Shown: positions 42,080-51,727 of the stretch, in pieces
Layout: each line of letters opens with the position of its first letter
Numbering within the stretch: the first letter of the stretch is position 1
DNA from: Anaerolineales bacterium
GTDB taxonomy: Bacteria > Chloroflexota > Anaerolineae > Anaerolineales > JABWBV01
Direction: 5' to 3'
Length of the DNA stretch: 64,000 nt
Assembly: GCA_020634875.1 (NCBI GenBank)
Contig: JACKAX010000013.1
Span: 17,552 to 81,551, forward strand
The notes under the pieces: generated by a model
Seen by the model: only the letters and a program-made list of their open reading frames with translations
Database searches by the model: none
What the model was told of the DNA's origin: nothing
Made by a program: the position numbers and the translations under genes

Positions 42080-44242
42080 ATGATCTCCAAACCCTCCCCC
42101 CTCCCCAAACGTCTCCTCCCCGGCCTCACCGTCGCCCCCCTCCTGGTGATCCTCCTCATGCTCACCTCCCTCGCCCTGCACCTCGCCAACCTCGACGCGC
42201 TCGGCAACGCCAATGCCTATTACACCGCCGCCGTCAAATCCATGCTCCAATCCTGGCACAACTTCTTCTATGTCGCCGCGGAACCGGGCGGCTCGGTCAC
42301 GGTGGACAAACCCCCGCTTGGCCTGTGGATCGAAGCCGCGTTCGCCTTCGTCCTTGGCGTGAGCGGGTTCACCGTCTCCCTGCCTAACATCCTCGCGGGT
42401 GTCTTCAGTATCCCCCTCCTCTACACGATGGTCAAAAAATACATGGGCGCGCTCGCAGGCCTGCTCGCCGCCCTCGTGATGACCTTCACCCCCATCTTCG
42501 TCGCCACCAACCGCAACAACACGATGGACGGTCTGCTCGTCTTCTTCCTCCTGCTCGCGGCGTGGGCCTTCATTCGGGCCACGGAAACAGGTAAGGCGCG
42601 GTGGGTCATGCTTGGCGCGTTCATTGTTGGGTTGGGGTTCAACATCAAAATGCTGCAAGCCTTCCTCCCGCTCCCTGCGTTTTACATCCTCTACTTTTTC
42701 GGCTCCAAAGAAGGCTGGCTGCGGAAAATCATCAACCTCGGTCTCGCCACCCTCCTGCTTGTCATCGTTTCCCTCTCGTGGGCCGTCGCGGTAGACCTCG
42801 TCCCCGCGGATCAACGCCCATTCATTGGCTCATCCGGGGATAACACCGTCATGGGGCTGATTCTAGGACATAACGGCACGGAACGCCTCTTTGGAGGATT
42901 CGGGAACCGCGCGGCCACCGCCCCCTCCGACGGAAACCAACCTAATCAGAATCCCGCCTCCGGACAAAACACCCCTGGCGGGTTCAACGGTCCCCAACCG
43001 GACAACACCCCCTTCAACCCCCCGAGCGGCAACCCACCTCAACAAGCCTTCGACGCCTGCACCGGGCAAACCCTCGGCGAGTCCTGCACCTTCGACCTCC
43101 CCCGCCAGACCATCACTGGCTCGTGCATCTCCGCCCCGAACCAAACCCAACTCGTCTGCGCGCCGCAAGGCCAAACCACCCAACAGCTCCTGCCCCCCAA
43201 CGGCCCGGATGGTGGCCCCAATGACAATGGGCCATCCGCGCCCAACGATGGCGGTGGAACTCCCTTCAGCCAGGAGACAGGTTCGCCGGGCATCTTCCGC
43301 TTTTTCGTCGCCCCGTTATCGAAACAGATGTCCTGGCTGTTGCCGTTCGCGTTGCTGAGTCTACTGGCTTTAGCCTTCGCCGGAAAGGTACGCTTCCCCC
43401 TCGAATCTGGCGCGCACAAAGGGCTGTTGCTCTGGGGCGGGTGGCTGATGACGTGCCTCGTCTTTTTGAGCGCGGTGTCGGGGATATTCCATGCGTATTA
43501 CACGATCATGCTCGCGCCCGCGTTGGGGGCGGTGGTCGGGATGGGGGTGGCACAACTCTGGCGTTGGGGACAGGAACACGTCTGGGCGGGGATAGTGTTC
43601 GGAGCCGCCACCCTCGCAACGTTGATCTTTCAAGCCCTCGCGCTCACGCAATACGGTGTGGGCAACGGCACCCTGCTTATACCCGGAATCCTGTTCGTCA
43701 CCGGTCTGATCCTTTTCCCCAAAATGCGCCGCACCGCGTACATCACCCTGTGCGCGGCCATGTTGGTGATCCCGATCTATTGGACTGCCCAAACCGTTTT
43801 CAACCCCGCGAACAACGCCCTCCCCACCGCCTACAAAGGCCCAACCGCGGACCCCCGCACCCGCCCGAACGGCCCCGCGAATGGCAACGATTACGCCCTG
43901 TTGACCTATCTCGAAGCCAGCACCGCGAGCATGAAATATCTAGTTGCCGTGCCCTCCTCCCAAGTTGGGGCGACGATGGTCATTGCGACAGGCCGCCCGG
44001 TGCTGTACATGGGCGGGTTCAGCGGCGGGGATGCGGTGGTGTCCGCGGATGACCTGGCCGCATTGGTGGCGAATGGCGATTTGCGGTTTGTGTATTACGG
44101 TGGGGGAGGCAATCCGAATGGCATTGCAAACTGGCTGCAAACTTCGTGTACCGTTGTGCCGGAGTTCACCCGGATGGGGCAACAAGGCGGTCAAAACGGG
44201 CCGGGCAATCAGACATTGACGTTATACGATTGCGCGCCGTGA
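42080..44242 (+). CDS. GT39-family (ArnT/PMT-like) glycosyltransferase
   Basis: 720 residues with about eleven membrane segments. N-terminal signature of the family: NANAYYTAAVKSMLQSWHNFF with acidic and aromatic residues in the first loop, VTVDKPPLGLWIEAAFAF (DKPP, the lipid-phosphate sugar loop) and NRNNTMDGLLVFFLLLA. A Pro/Asn/Gly-rich exposed insert lies at about 275-400, and a soluble C-terminal part after about 590. Such enzymes move sugars from polyprenyl phosphate to lipids, glycans or proteins outside the membrane. With GtrA it suggests surface glycosylation. Confidence 0.88.
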   Translation: MISKPSPLPKRLLPGLTVAPLLVILLMLTSLALHLANLDALGNANAYYTAAVKSMLQSWHNFFYVAAEPGGSVTVDKPPLGLWIEAAFAFVLGVSGFTVSLPNILAGVFSIPLLYTMVKKYMGALAGLLAALVMTFTPIFVATNRNNTMDGLLVFFLLLAAWAFIRATETGKARWVMLGAFIVGLGFNIKMLQAFLPLPAFYILYFFGSKEGWLRKIINLGLATLLLVIVSLSWAVAVDLVPADQRPFIGSSGDNTVMGLILGHNGTERLFGGFGNRAATAPSDGNQPNQNPASGQNTPGGFNGPQPDNTPFNPPSGNPPQQAFDACTGQTLGESCTFDLPRQTITGSCISAPNQTQLVCAPQGQTTQQLLPPNGPDGGPNDNGPSAPNDGGGTPFSQETGSPGIFRFFVAPLSKQMSWLLPFALLSLLALAFAGKVRFPLESGAHKGLLLWGGWLMTCLVFLSAVSGIFHAYYTIMLAPALGAVVGMGVAQLWRWGQEHVWAGIVFGAATLATLIFQALALTQYGVGNGTLLIPGILFVTGLILFPKMRRTAYITLCAAMLVIPIYWTAQTVFNPANNALPTAYKGPTADPRTRPNGPANGNDYALLTYLEASTASMKYLVAVPSSQVGATMVIATGRPVLYMGGFSGGDAVVSADDLAALVANGDLRFVYYGGGGNPNGIANWLQTSCTVVPEFTRMGQQGGQNGPGNQTLTLYDCAP

Positions 44243-44292
44243 AAAAAATAACGTGACAGTCACTTCTCAAGTGACTGTCACGTTATTTTTTT
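44242..44292. terminator. Bidirectional terminator with 24-bp perfect stem
   Basis: Arms 44242-44265 and 44269-44292 are exact reverse complements with a 3-base loop, with A and T runs at the ends. It contains the last base of the glycosyltransferase stop codon and the whole stop codon of the convergent EamA gene, so it ends both transcripts. Confidence 0.9.
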
Positions 44293-45218
44293 GTATTCCC
44301 GACTCTGAGCAGCACCACGCCCGCCATCACCAACAAACTCCCAACCCATTGCACCCCCGACAGCATTTCGCCGAGAAACAAAAACGCCCAAATTCCGGCG
44401 AGAACCGGCTCCAGCGTAGCGATCAGGTTCGCGACCGTGGGGGATAATGACCGCAGACTGAGCGTGTACAACCCAAACCCGCCCAGCGTGGGTACGACGG
44501 CGAGCAAAAACAAAATCCCCCAACCCGACACCGAGTTGCCGAGCCAGAGCATGTCCGAAAGCGGCGTTTTGTGGGTGATCAGCAGATCATTGCCGAGGTT
44601 GAAGAAGAACAGGAAAAACATTGCCCCCGCAAAACTGTACAGGAGGGCGGTCCAAGAATCGATCTGCTTGTCGGTGGCGGCTTTGCCTTCGAGGTTGTAA
44701 AAGGCAAACATCAGCCCGGTAAGCAGGCCAGTGACGATGCCGAGGGGGTTAAGTTTCCAGATGGCGGGGTCGTGCGCGCCGGAGACGAGGATCGTCCCGG
44801 CAAAACTGAGGGCGATGGAGGTGATTTTGATCGGGCTGAATTTCTCTTTGAAAATCAGGTAACTGAGCATCGCCGTGAGCGCGGGAGAACTGAACGCTAA
44901 CACGGTTGCCACCGCCGCGCCGTTGTACTCGACGGAAAATGTCCACGCCGCGTTGAAGACGGCGAGGGTCAGTCCGTAAAGCGTCATAAATCCCCAATGA
45001 GCGCGAGCGAGGGCAAACCGTCCCCGGCTGAGAACCAGCAACCCGACGACCATCCCAAACGAGACAAACAAGTCTCGCCAAAAAGCCAGGACGAGGGAGG
45101 GGAGCAGATAGGTTTTGGAAAGGTAACTGATGAGGGGGCCGGTGGTGGACCAGAGGAGGGTGGCGATGAGGGCGATGAGGAAACCGTGGGAGGAGGCAGA
45201 GTTTTGCGATGAGGACAT
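44283..45218 (-). CDS. EamA/DMT-family transporter
   Basis: 311 residues with ten membrane helices in two EamA repeats (about 8-145 and 155-305). Typical text: IALIATLLWSTTGPLI at the start, NAAWTFSVEYNGAAVATVLAFSSPALTAMLSYLIFKEKFS, and the matching second half PTVANLIATLEPVLAGIWAFLFLGE. The substrate of the drug/metabolite exporter is unknown. Confidence 0.9.
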   Translation of the reverse strand: MSSSQNSASSHGFLIALIATLLWSTTGPLISYLSKTYLLPSLVLAFWRDLFVSFGMVVGLLVLSRGRFALARAHWGFMTLYGLTLAVFNAAWTFSVEYNGAAVATVLAFSSPALTAMLSYLIFKEKFSPIKITSIALSFAGTILVSGAHDPAIWKLNPLGIVTGLLTGLMFAFYNLEGKAATDKQIDSWTALLYSFAGAMFFLFFFNLGNDLLITHKTPLSDMLWLGNSVSGWGILFLLAVVPTLGGFGLYTLSLRSLSPTVANLIATLEPVLAGIWAFLFLGEMLSGVQWVGSLLVMAGVVLLRVGNTKK

Positions 45219-45322
45219 CGCCGTATTTTAGCTTTGTTGTCAGAATTTGGGAGATGATGGCTTTTGATGTAATAAGCAGGAAAATGCCTACCCTCGCTTT
45301 ATTGTGAATTTTCGGGAAAAGC

Positions 45323-45685
45323 CTATTTCGTTTTACTCGATTGCCAAATCCCAATCAACAGCAACACCTCCACTACTTTGGTAAACATCCCCACGGCAGA
45401 AGTCACCCCTTCCAGTCCATTAATGACAAAATACAGCACAATCGTGACCAAAACATACCCGATAAATACCCGCCTTAGCAACGGATTCTGGTCTTTGAGA
45501 AAATTAGGGATCCAAAAAACAGCAAGAACCAAATAAATATACCCAATTCCATTCAAGACAAACAAAATATTTAACCCATGACTGGGGTCAAGGCTTAAGC
45601 CACCGTTGATGCCCAAAAATAAATGGACAACCGCAGTGATGAGAGTCAGAATGGTGATGACGGAGGTTGATGCTAAAAATTCCAT
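45323..45685 (-). CDS. Four-helix membrane protein of unknown function
   Basis: 120 residues with four predicted membrane helices (about 8-28, 40-62, 72-92, 95-114). It is moderately AT-rich. No family is recognised with confidence. It stands alone between the transporter and formate dehydrogenase genes. Confidence 0.6.
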   Translation of the reverse strand: MEFLASTSVITILTLITAVVHLFLGINGGLSLDPSHGLNILFVLNGIGYIYLVLAVFWIPNFLKDQNPLLRRVFIGYVLVTIVLYFVINGLEGVTSAVGMFTKVVEVLLLIGIWQSSKTK

Positions 45686-45800
45686 GAAAAACCTAAAAGA
45701 AATTCTATATTCTATGGGTACGCATGATCAATTTTTTTGGATTAACGAAACCTTCGTTTCTCAAAAATTGCTTTGGTTTGGAAGGCTTTGCTACAAAATG

Positions 45801-47972
45801 CTAATGCACCTGCACCGGGTCTTTAATCGCTCCCCGGTCGAGCAAAGGCACCTGATACCCCTCATCCCACCCGTCCGGCGCAGTCGTTGGCATCACCTTC
45901 ACCGCCGTATTCTTGTAATCGGGAATCTTCGCCCGCGAGTCGATCTTATCCAGCGTCAGCAAATTCGCCGCTGCCTCAGCGAAGTGAAACGGCACAAACA
46001 CCGTTCCCCGCGGCGAACGCCCCGTCACCAGCGCGCGCATCTTAATTGCCCCTCGCCGCGAGGCCACCTCAACCCAATCGCCCGTTTCCACGCCCAAGTC
46101 TTCCGCATCATCAGGATGAATCTCACACACCGCCTCCGGGAAAATCTCCTCGATTGCGCTCCGCCCGGTCATCGTGCTCCCGTGCCAGTGGTACAGCACC
46201 CGCCCCGTACTCATGTTGAACGGATACTCGTTATCCGGCTGTTCGCTCTCCGTCCCAAATTCGATAGACCAGAACTTTCCCCGCCCGCGCGGGAACCCAT
46301 CCTCAAACAAATACGGTGTCCCCGGATGATCCGCCGCCGGACAGGGCCAATGCACCCCGCCTTCCTCCTCCAACCGCGCGTAGGTGATGCCCCCGAAATC
46401 CGGCGTTAGCACACGCATCTCCTCCCAAATCTCCCCCGCGCCGGTGAACTGGAACCCGTGCGTGAGTGCCAACCTCAGCCGCCCTTCCACCCGCCGTCCG
46501 AGGTCGGACAAAATATCCCAATCGGGGCGAGACTGGCCCACGGGGGGGACCGCGGCCCGGCAGCGTTGCACCCTGCGGTCAGAGTTGGTAAACGTTCCGT
46601 CTTTTTCCGCGAAACTGGTCGCGGGCAGGATCACGTCCGCCATCTCCCCCGTCTCGTTGATGAAAATGTCCTGGCACACGAGAAATTCCAGGTGTTCGAG
46701 CGCGTGACGGGCGTGGGTCTGGTTCGGTTCGCTGATCATCGGATTTTCGCCCATGACGAACATCGCGCGGATATGGCCCGTGGCCGCGCCGTCCACCATC
46801 TCGGTCGCGGTCAGGCCGGGGGCGGGGTTGAGTTGGGTGCCCCAATACTGCTCGAATTTGGTCTTGATTTGCTCGTTGGCGACGGATTGATAGGCGGTGT
46901 ACACGTTCGGCAGGCCGCCGCTGTCCGAGCAGCCCTGGACGTTGTTCTGCCCGCGCAGGGGGTTCAGCCCCGTGCCCGGTTTCCCCACATGCCCGCACAT
47001 CATCGCCAGGTTGACGAGGGATAGCGTGTTGTCCGTCCCGTGGGTGGACTGGCTGATGCCCATGCCCCAGTAAATCGCGGCGCGCCCTGCGGAGGCATAA
47101 AGCCGCGCGGCCTTACGAATGTCATCGGCGGGCACGCCCGAAATTTGTTCGGCCCATTCGGGGGTCTTGTCTTCGAGCGATTCCAGGTAATCTTCAAACC
47201 CCTCGGTGCGGTTGGCGATAAATTCGGGGTTGAAAAGTTCTTCTTTGACGATGACGTGCGCCATCGCGTTGAATACGGCGACATCTGTCCCCGGCCTTTG
47301 CTGGAGCCAGAGCGTGGCAAAATCTGTCATCTCCACGCGGCGGGGGTCAATGACAATGAGTTTGGCCCCGTTTTTGCGGACGGCGCGCTTGAGAAAGTTG
47401 GAGATGACCGGATGCGTTTCCGCAGTGTTGGAGCCAGTCACGATGAATGCTTCCAGGTTCTCCATCTCCGCAATCGAATTGGACATCGCCGACGAGCCGA
47501 TGGACAGTTGCAACCCCGTCACCGACCCCGCGTGGCACAGACGAGCGCAGTGGTCTACGTTGTTGGTCTGGAACAGTGCGCGCCAGAGTTTTTGAAAGAT
47601 GTAGTTGTCTTCGTTAGTGGCTTTTGCGCTGGCATAGGTGGCGAGCGCATTTCCCCCGTGCGCTTGTGTGATGCGGACGAGTTCATCGGCGACGTAATCG
47701 AGGGCTTCGTCCCACGATGCCTCCCGCCAAACAGGGGGCGCACTCCGGCCTTCTTCCCGGTTCACGCGAATGAGCGGTGTCTTCACCCGCCCCGGGTGCC
47801 GGACGTAATCGGTGCCGAATCGGCCTTTGACGCACAGCATCCCATAGTTCGGTGCGGCATCAAACGGCGCGCTGACGCGGTAGATGAAATCATCTTTGAT
47901 GTGTAAATTCATTTGGCATCCCACGCCACAATACGGGCAGGTGGTGCGGATGGTTTGGTCGGGGGTAATCAT
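45801..47972 (-). CDS. Formate dehydrogenase catalytic subunit (molybdopterin, Cys form)
   Basis: 723 residues, using the ATG preceded by aggagc. An N-terminal 4Fe-4S site (CPYCGVGCQ...MLCVKGRFG) is followed by the molybdopterin domains (GGNALATYASAKATNEDNYIFQKL) and the catalytic loop HCARLCHAGSVTGL. The metal ligand there is an ordinary TGC Cys; many formate dehydrogenases have selenocysteine at this place. The C-terminal dinucleotide-binding domain is present (NMSTGRVLYHWHGSTMT, PFHFAEAAANLLT). The partner iron-sulfur subunit and FdhD are upstream, separated by AT-rich insertions. No NAD-binding NuoF-type subunit is in the window. Confidence 0.9.
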   Translation of the reverse strand: MITPDQTIRTTCPYCGVGCQMNLHIKDDFIYRVSAPFDAAPNYGMLCVKGRFGTDYVRHPGRVKTPLIRVNREEGRSAPPVWREASWDEALDYVADELVRITQAHGGNALATYASAKATNEDNYIFQKLWRALFQTNNVDHCARLCHAGSVTGLQLSIGSSAMSNSIAEMENLEAFIVTGSNTAETHPVISNFLKRAVRKNGAKLIVIDPRRVEMTDFATLWLQQRPGTDVAVFNAMAHVIVKEELFNPEFIANRTEGFEDYLESLEDKTPEWAEQISGVPADDIRKAARLYASAGRAAIYWGMGISQSTHGTDNTLSLVNLAMMCGHVGKPGTGLNPLRGQNNVQGCSDSGGLPNVYTAYQSVANEQIKTKFEQYWGTQLNPAPGLTATEMVDGAATGHIRAMFVMGENPMISEPNQTHARHALEHLEFLVCQDIFINETGEMADVILPATSFAEKDGTFTNSDRRVQRCRAAVPPVGQSRPDWDILSDLGRRVEGRLRLALTHGFQFTGAGEIWEEMRVLTPDFGGITYARLEEEGGVHWPCPAADHPGTPYLFEDGFPRGRGKFWSIEFGTESEQPDNEYPFNMSTGRVLYHWHGSTMTGRSAIEEIFPEAVCEIHPDDAEDLGVETGDWVEVASRRGAIKMRALVTGRSPRGTVFVPFHFAEAAANLLTLDKIDSRAKIPDYKNTAVKVMPTTAPDGWDEGYQVPLLDRGAIKDPVQVH

Positions 47973-48031
47973 AGCTTGCTCCTGGGGATTCGTGAGAAGA
48001 AGAATTAGTGAGAGACTGGCACTATGCAAAA

Positions 48032-48958
48032 TTAGGTTTTTCGCCAAAATAATATAGTTTCTTTATCTATTGTATACATTTCTGTACCCGCTACTGAAAA
48101 TAAGATCTGTTCGATTGGGTGAGAATGAACGTTGTTAAACTTCCGAATTTGTGAGGGTTGTGCATGCTCCAAAAAGATAATAGAGCCATTTTTATCCCCA
48201 ATAACAAGAGCCTCACTTTGAGGAACATACTCCGCAAAGGTTACTTCACTAATTACTCGGCCCTTATCTACTGTTATTGGCAATTCTTTAAATTGGTTTG
48301 GTGCAATTTGATGCCAAGAAGTCAATATTCCCTCATAAGTTCCAATAAAAGTTGAGTTGTTGGGAGAAAAAGCAAATAATATGTACCATGCGTAGTTCTT
48401 GATACCCTGTAGAATAAAACTTTGATGACTTTTTAAGTTCACTAAACTAATATTTGAGCCACCGCTTATAGCCAAATATTCGTCATCTGAAGAAAATGTT
48501 GCTGAATAACAAGTTGGTATTTTTATCAGCATATTTTGCTTGGTATCAAGACAGAAACAATATGGTTCATTTTTAGTCGGTGGAGGAAATTGAACAAGGT
48601 ATCTTTTGCTTTTCCCCATTGTGAACCTGTCAGAATATGAATCTTCCCATTGTGGATACTTAAAGGGTGTAGTAATTTTTCCTGTCTTATACTCCCATTG
48701 CTGAAGATAACCATAATCACCTGCGTTTAGATGTCCCAAAAACAAAAGACTCTCGCTATTGGGCCAAAAGGTAAGGCCCTTTTGAGGACCAGATAAAGTT
48801 GCTTGAGCTAATAATTTACCCTCAATGTTAATGACAATCAATTGGGAAGATTTGTCATCTTGAAGTGCCAACAACTGACCATTCGGGGACAGTGTAATTT
48901 GTTTTATCTTCGTTATTCCTGGTGTAGGTAAAGTGCGGAACGGTTCTAAATTGAACAT
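48032..48958 (-). CDS. WD40-like propeller protein
   Basis: 308 residues without a signal. Repeats of the kind ITLSPNGQLLALQDD, ATFSSDDEYLAISGG and LFAFSPNNSTFIGTYEG are WD40/quinoprotein-like blades. It is AT-rich, unlike the formate dehydrogenase genes on either side, and so looks like later insertion. Its role is unknown. It could be the sensor half of a small accessory module with the toxin-antitoxin remnants next to it, but nothing proves that. Confidence 0.65.
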   Translation of the reverse strand: MFNLEPFRTLPTPGITKIKQITLSPNGQLLALQDDKSSQLIVINIEGKLLAQATLSGPQKGLTFWPNSESLLFLGHLNAGDYGYLQQWEYKTGKITTPFKYPQWEDSYSDRFTMGKSKRYLVQFPPPTKNEPYCFCLDTKQNMLIKIPTCYSATFSSDDEYLAISGGSNISLVNLKSHQSFILQGIKNYAWYILFAFSPNNSTFIGTYEGILTSWHQIAPNQFKELPITVDKGRVISEVTFAEYVPQSEALVIGDKNGSIIFLEHAQPSQIRKFNNVHSHPIEQILFSVAGTEMYTIDKETILFWRKT

Positions 48959-48959
48959 A

Positions 48960-49139
48960 TTAAAATATCATGGTAAAAGAAATTTTGTGGTTTGCTTCAA
49001 TGATCAACTGAATGGCTTCTTTGAGATTTTCGCGCGCCTCCTCCATCGTTTATCCTTGTGTATTTGCGCTGGGAAGCTCTTCAACAAAGGCGATCCACCA
49101 GTCATCGGTTTGTTCAAAAATTGCGGTGAATTTATCCAT
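48960..49139 (-). pseudogene. HicB-family antitoxin gene with internal stop
   Basis: A 60-codon frame reads MDKFTAIFEQTDDWWIAFVEE...PSANTQG, then TAA at 49050-49052, then TMEEARENLKEAIQLIIEANHK. This is the usual HicB N-terminal text GANTQGET-LEEARENL..A, with one Glu codon (GAA) turned into TAA by a single base change. Both halves stay in one frame, so this is a nonsense mutation and not a frameshift. TAA is not a selenocysteine codon. No hicA partner is adjacent. It lies 12 bases after the nucleotidyltransferase gene. Confidence 0.75.
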
Positions 49140-49151
49140 AAGATTTGTTCT

Positions 49152-49463
49152 TCAATTTGTCAAAAAAACTGTTTCCAAACTGTTCAAAATATCTTTCCGA
49201 CGAAGATAGTTTTGGCTCTGTTCTAATCCTTTGCGTTCCACCAAATCTACCGGGCGTCCGAATAAGGTTTCAAGTTCCATTTGCATTTTGACTAAATCGA
49301 AAAGTGTAGGATGAGCATCCGGTGAAAATGTGACAAGTACATCTACATCACTGTCTGTATGCATTTGACCTTTGACGAAAGAGCCAAATAGGGCGAATTC
49401 AGTGACTTGCCAACGTGTGGAGAAGGATTTGATCTGAGATTTGAGAGTAGATGAAAGTTTCAT
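49152..49463 (-). CDS. MNT-type nucleotidyltransferase (possible antitoxin)
   Basis: 103 residues. Nucleotidyltransferase signature [24 protein letters not shown] (GS...DxDxx), followed by the [10 protein letters not shown] third-acidic-residue region, as in minimal nucleotidyltransferases of MNT/HEPN modules. The canonical GSxxxG reads GSFVKG, which is acceptable for MNT. The usual HEPN toxin partner is not seen next to it. A longer upstream reading would run into the iron-sulfur gene antisense and was not used. Confidence 0.75.
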   Translation of the reverse strand: MKLSSTLKSQIKSFSTRWQVTEFALFGSFVKGQMHTDSDVDVLVTFSPDAHPTLFDLVKMQMELETLFGRPVDLVERKGLEQSQNYLRRKDILNSLETVFLTN

Positions 49464-49546
49464 TTTTGTGTATGCTCCACCATCAGTGTAACCATTTCTG
49501 ATTCTTCCGTCCACAACTGGTGCATGAGCCATCTGTTTCTTTCTGT

Positions 49547-50278
49547 TCAGTCTGTGCCGTCTGTGTACTCTTCCGCCTTCTTCCCCTTCTTTCGCCCCTT
49601 TTGCCTCGTCGCGAAGAAAATCTCGTCGGGATTCATACCTTGTTCGAGCAACGCCTGGCGTTTGGGTTTCAGTGCCCCGGTCGGGCACGCGCCCACACAT
49701 TGGCCGCAGAAGACGCAGGTGGTGTTGGGCATTCCTTCCCCCATGAATGTGCCAATGGTGGTGTTAAACCCGCGCCCGTCAAAACTGAGGGCAAACGCAA
49801 ATTGGGCATCTGTCGCACAGACTTGCACGCACCGCCAGCAGTTAATGCACTGGTTGTAATCCCGGATGTAGAAGGGGTTGTCATCGTGGATGGGGCTGGT
49901 GCGGCGTTTGCCCCCGTCGAAGCGGTGGGTGTCTGCGTCGTATTCTTCCAGGTAGCCGAGGATTTCGGGGGCTTCGTCGAGGGTGATGGTCGAGGCGAGG
50001 AGTTCGAGAATGGTCCGGCGACCGCGCTGCACGTCTTCGCTGTGGGTTTCGATGTTCATGCCGTTGGCGCACTCGGTCACACATGCGGCGAATTGGACGC
50101 GTGCACCCCCGTCCACCGAGCAAAAGCGACAGAGACCGTTGGCGGTCAGATGCGGGTGATAGCAAATGACCGGGATTTCGATCCCGATTTGGGCCGCGGC
50201 GTCGAGGATGGTTGTCCCCGTGGGGACGGTGACGGATTGGCCGTTGATAGTGAGGGTAACATCATTTTGAACACTCAT
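49547..50278 (-). CDS. Formate dehydrogenase iron-sulfur subunit (NuoG N-terminal-like)
   Basis: 243 residues. A plant-type 2Fe-2S domain (about 5-80: [35 protein letters not shown]...C), then the NuoG-type Cys-rich linker and two 4Fe-4S sites ([11 protein letters not shown] and [19 protein letters not shown]). Such a module is normally fused to, or partnered with, the catalytic subunit of NAD-linked formate dehydrogenases. The C-terminal 20 residues are Lys-rich. It is separated from the catalytic gene by about 1.6 kb of AT-rich DNA. Confidence 0.88.
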   Translation of the reverse strand: MSVQNDVTLTINGQSVTVPTGTTILDAAAQIGIEIPVICYHPHLTANGLCRFCSVDGGARVQFAACVTECANGMNIETHSEDVQRGRRTILELLASTITLDEAPEILGYLEEYDADTHRFDGGKRRTSPIHDDNPFYIRDYNQCINCWRCVQVCATDAQFAFALSFDGRGFNTTIGTFMGEGMPNTTCVFCGQCVGACPTGALKPKRQALLEQGMNPDEIFFATRQKGRKKGKKAEEYTDGTD

Positions 50279-50311
50279 GAAAGCTCCTGAAGACTTTAAC
50301 CGGGAAGAACA

Positions 50312-50899
50312 CTATTTAACGCGAGCATGAAAAACAGGTTGGGTCTCGACCTGCTTTTTGGCGATTTGCATAAATTCGTGATGAAATTTATCCGCCCAAT
50401 CGGAATAGTGATGGTGGGTGGCAACGTTTTCAGCGAATTGAAGTAGCAAGTACCGTTCTTCGGAAAATCTCTTAATGCGAAATGCCTGTAAGGTATTTTC
50501 CAGGTTTTGAAAAAAGGCCTCGTCAAACTGCTTGCTTCCATTTTCGTCCGAAAAAACACGCATTTTTTGAATAACTTCATCCAGGGGAATTTTCGCTAAA
50601 AGGATTGAAAACACAGCGACGATTTCCAATGGAGACAATTCATCCAGTGAGGTTTTCCCCTCATCTACGATTTCTTGTATAACCTCCATGCGTATATTCG
50701 GTTTCCGTTGAAAATGTCGTTTAACTTTCTTTTCGCTACTTCCAAGCAAACTTGTAGAAATCCAGGATGCGAAAATGATAGGTAACGCAAGACTGGCAGT
50801 AAGGAGCGCCATTTGCATGTTATCTGTTCGCGCGATGATAATTACAACAATCGCTAAGCCGAGCAGAATTTCAAGAAAGCGTAAATGAATTCGTGACAT
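50312..50899 (-). CDS. Membrane protein of unknown function
   Basis: 195 residues with two N-terminal membrane helices (about 8-24, 30-50) and a charged, helical cytosolic part. It is AT-richer than its neighbours. No family is recognised. It separates the iron-sulfur subunit from fdhD. Confidence 0.55.
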   Translation of the reverse strand: MSRIHLRFLEILLGLAIVVIIIARTDNMQMALLTASLALPIIFASWISTSLLGSSEKKVKRHFQRKPNIRMEVIQEIVDEGKTSLDELSPLEIVAVFSILLAKIPLDEVIQKMRVFSDENGSKQFDEAFFQNLENTLQAFRIKRFSEERYLLLQFAENVATHHHYSDWADKFHHEFMQIAKKQVETQPVFHARVK

Positions 50900-50941
50900 G
50901 TCAAGAGCTTAAACATAGGGGCGACGAACACCGTCTTTTCA

Positions 50942-51727
50942 TTACAACACCCGCTCCGGGTGTGTATAAATCCGCATCCGATCCTGGCGCAAATACGCCA
51001 CGAGGGTGATGTTCCAGGCTTCGGCGAGGGCGACGGAGAGGCTGGTGGGGGAGGTGCGGGAGCAGACGATGGGGGTGGACATGCGCCGGGCTTTGTTGAT
51101 CATCTCGCTGCTGATGCGTCCGCTGGAGAGCAGGATGTGACCGGAAGTGTCCAGCCCTTGCAGGAGGGCGGCTCCAGCAAGTTTGTCCAGGCAGTTGTGA
51201 CGGCCCAGGTCTTCTACCTGGAGGAGGGTGGCGGAGGGGGTGGCGAGGACGGCGGTATGGATGCCGCGAGAGCGTTGGTAGAGTTTTGCACCCAGATGGA
51301 GTTGGCGCATAAGTTCAGCGAGGGTCTCAGGAGATACATGGACATCATCGGCTGGCAGTGGTGCGTGCTGTTTGGACAAATCGTCAAATGTCACACCCCC
51401 ACTACATCCCGCGGTGACAATCAACCTTTCTGGCGGGGTGAAACTGTGGTTGAGCCAGATTTCCACGCAATGGCTGTCGGAAACGTGCAGGGTGGCGATT
51501 TCGTTGGCATGGGTGAGGATGCTTTCGTTGTATAAAAAGCCAACCCCTAACCAGTCTAGTTGGTGTGGGGTACACATAAACGTGGCGAGTTCGTGTCCGT
51601 TGACGATGATGCAGGCGTGGGCCTCCACCACAATTTCGTCGTCCACCTCGTGCGGTTCGCCGATGCCGACGCTGAAATAACGGATCGGCTTTGCGCCATC
51701 GAAGCCTTCGAGTAGATTATTGCCCAT
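50942..51727 (-). CDS. fdhD: FdhD sulfurtransferase for formate dehydrogenase
   Basis: 261 residues from the ATG at 51727. Family text: HQLDWLGVGFLYNESIL, RLIVTAGCSGGVTFDD (the Cys loop), VEDLGRHNCLDKLAG, GHILLSSGRISSEMINKARRMSTPIVCSRTSPTSLSVALAE. FdhD passes sulfur to the molybdenum cofactor so that formate dehydrogenase becomes active. Only the first Cys of the usual CxxC loop is present here, as in some homologues. It overlaps the preceding small gene by 11 bases. Confidence 0.92.
   Translation of the reverse strand: MGNNLLEGFDGAKPIRYFSVGIGEPHEVDDEIVVEAHACIIVNGHELATFMCTPHQLDWLGVGFLYNESILTHANEIATLHVSDSHCVEIWLNHSFTPPERLIVTAGCSGGVTFDDLSKQHAPLPADDVHVSPETLAELMRQLHLGAKLYQRSRGIHTAVLATPSATLLQVEDLGRHNCLDKLAGAALLQGLDTSGHILLSSGRISSEMINKARRMSTPIVCSRTSPTSLSVALAEAWNITLVAYLRQDRMRIYTHPERVL

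Noticed and set aside
42047..42814. Minus-strand frame opposite the GT39 glycosyltransferase
   Set aside because: Charged low-complexity translation without homology; the plus-strand gene has clear family motifs.
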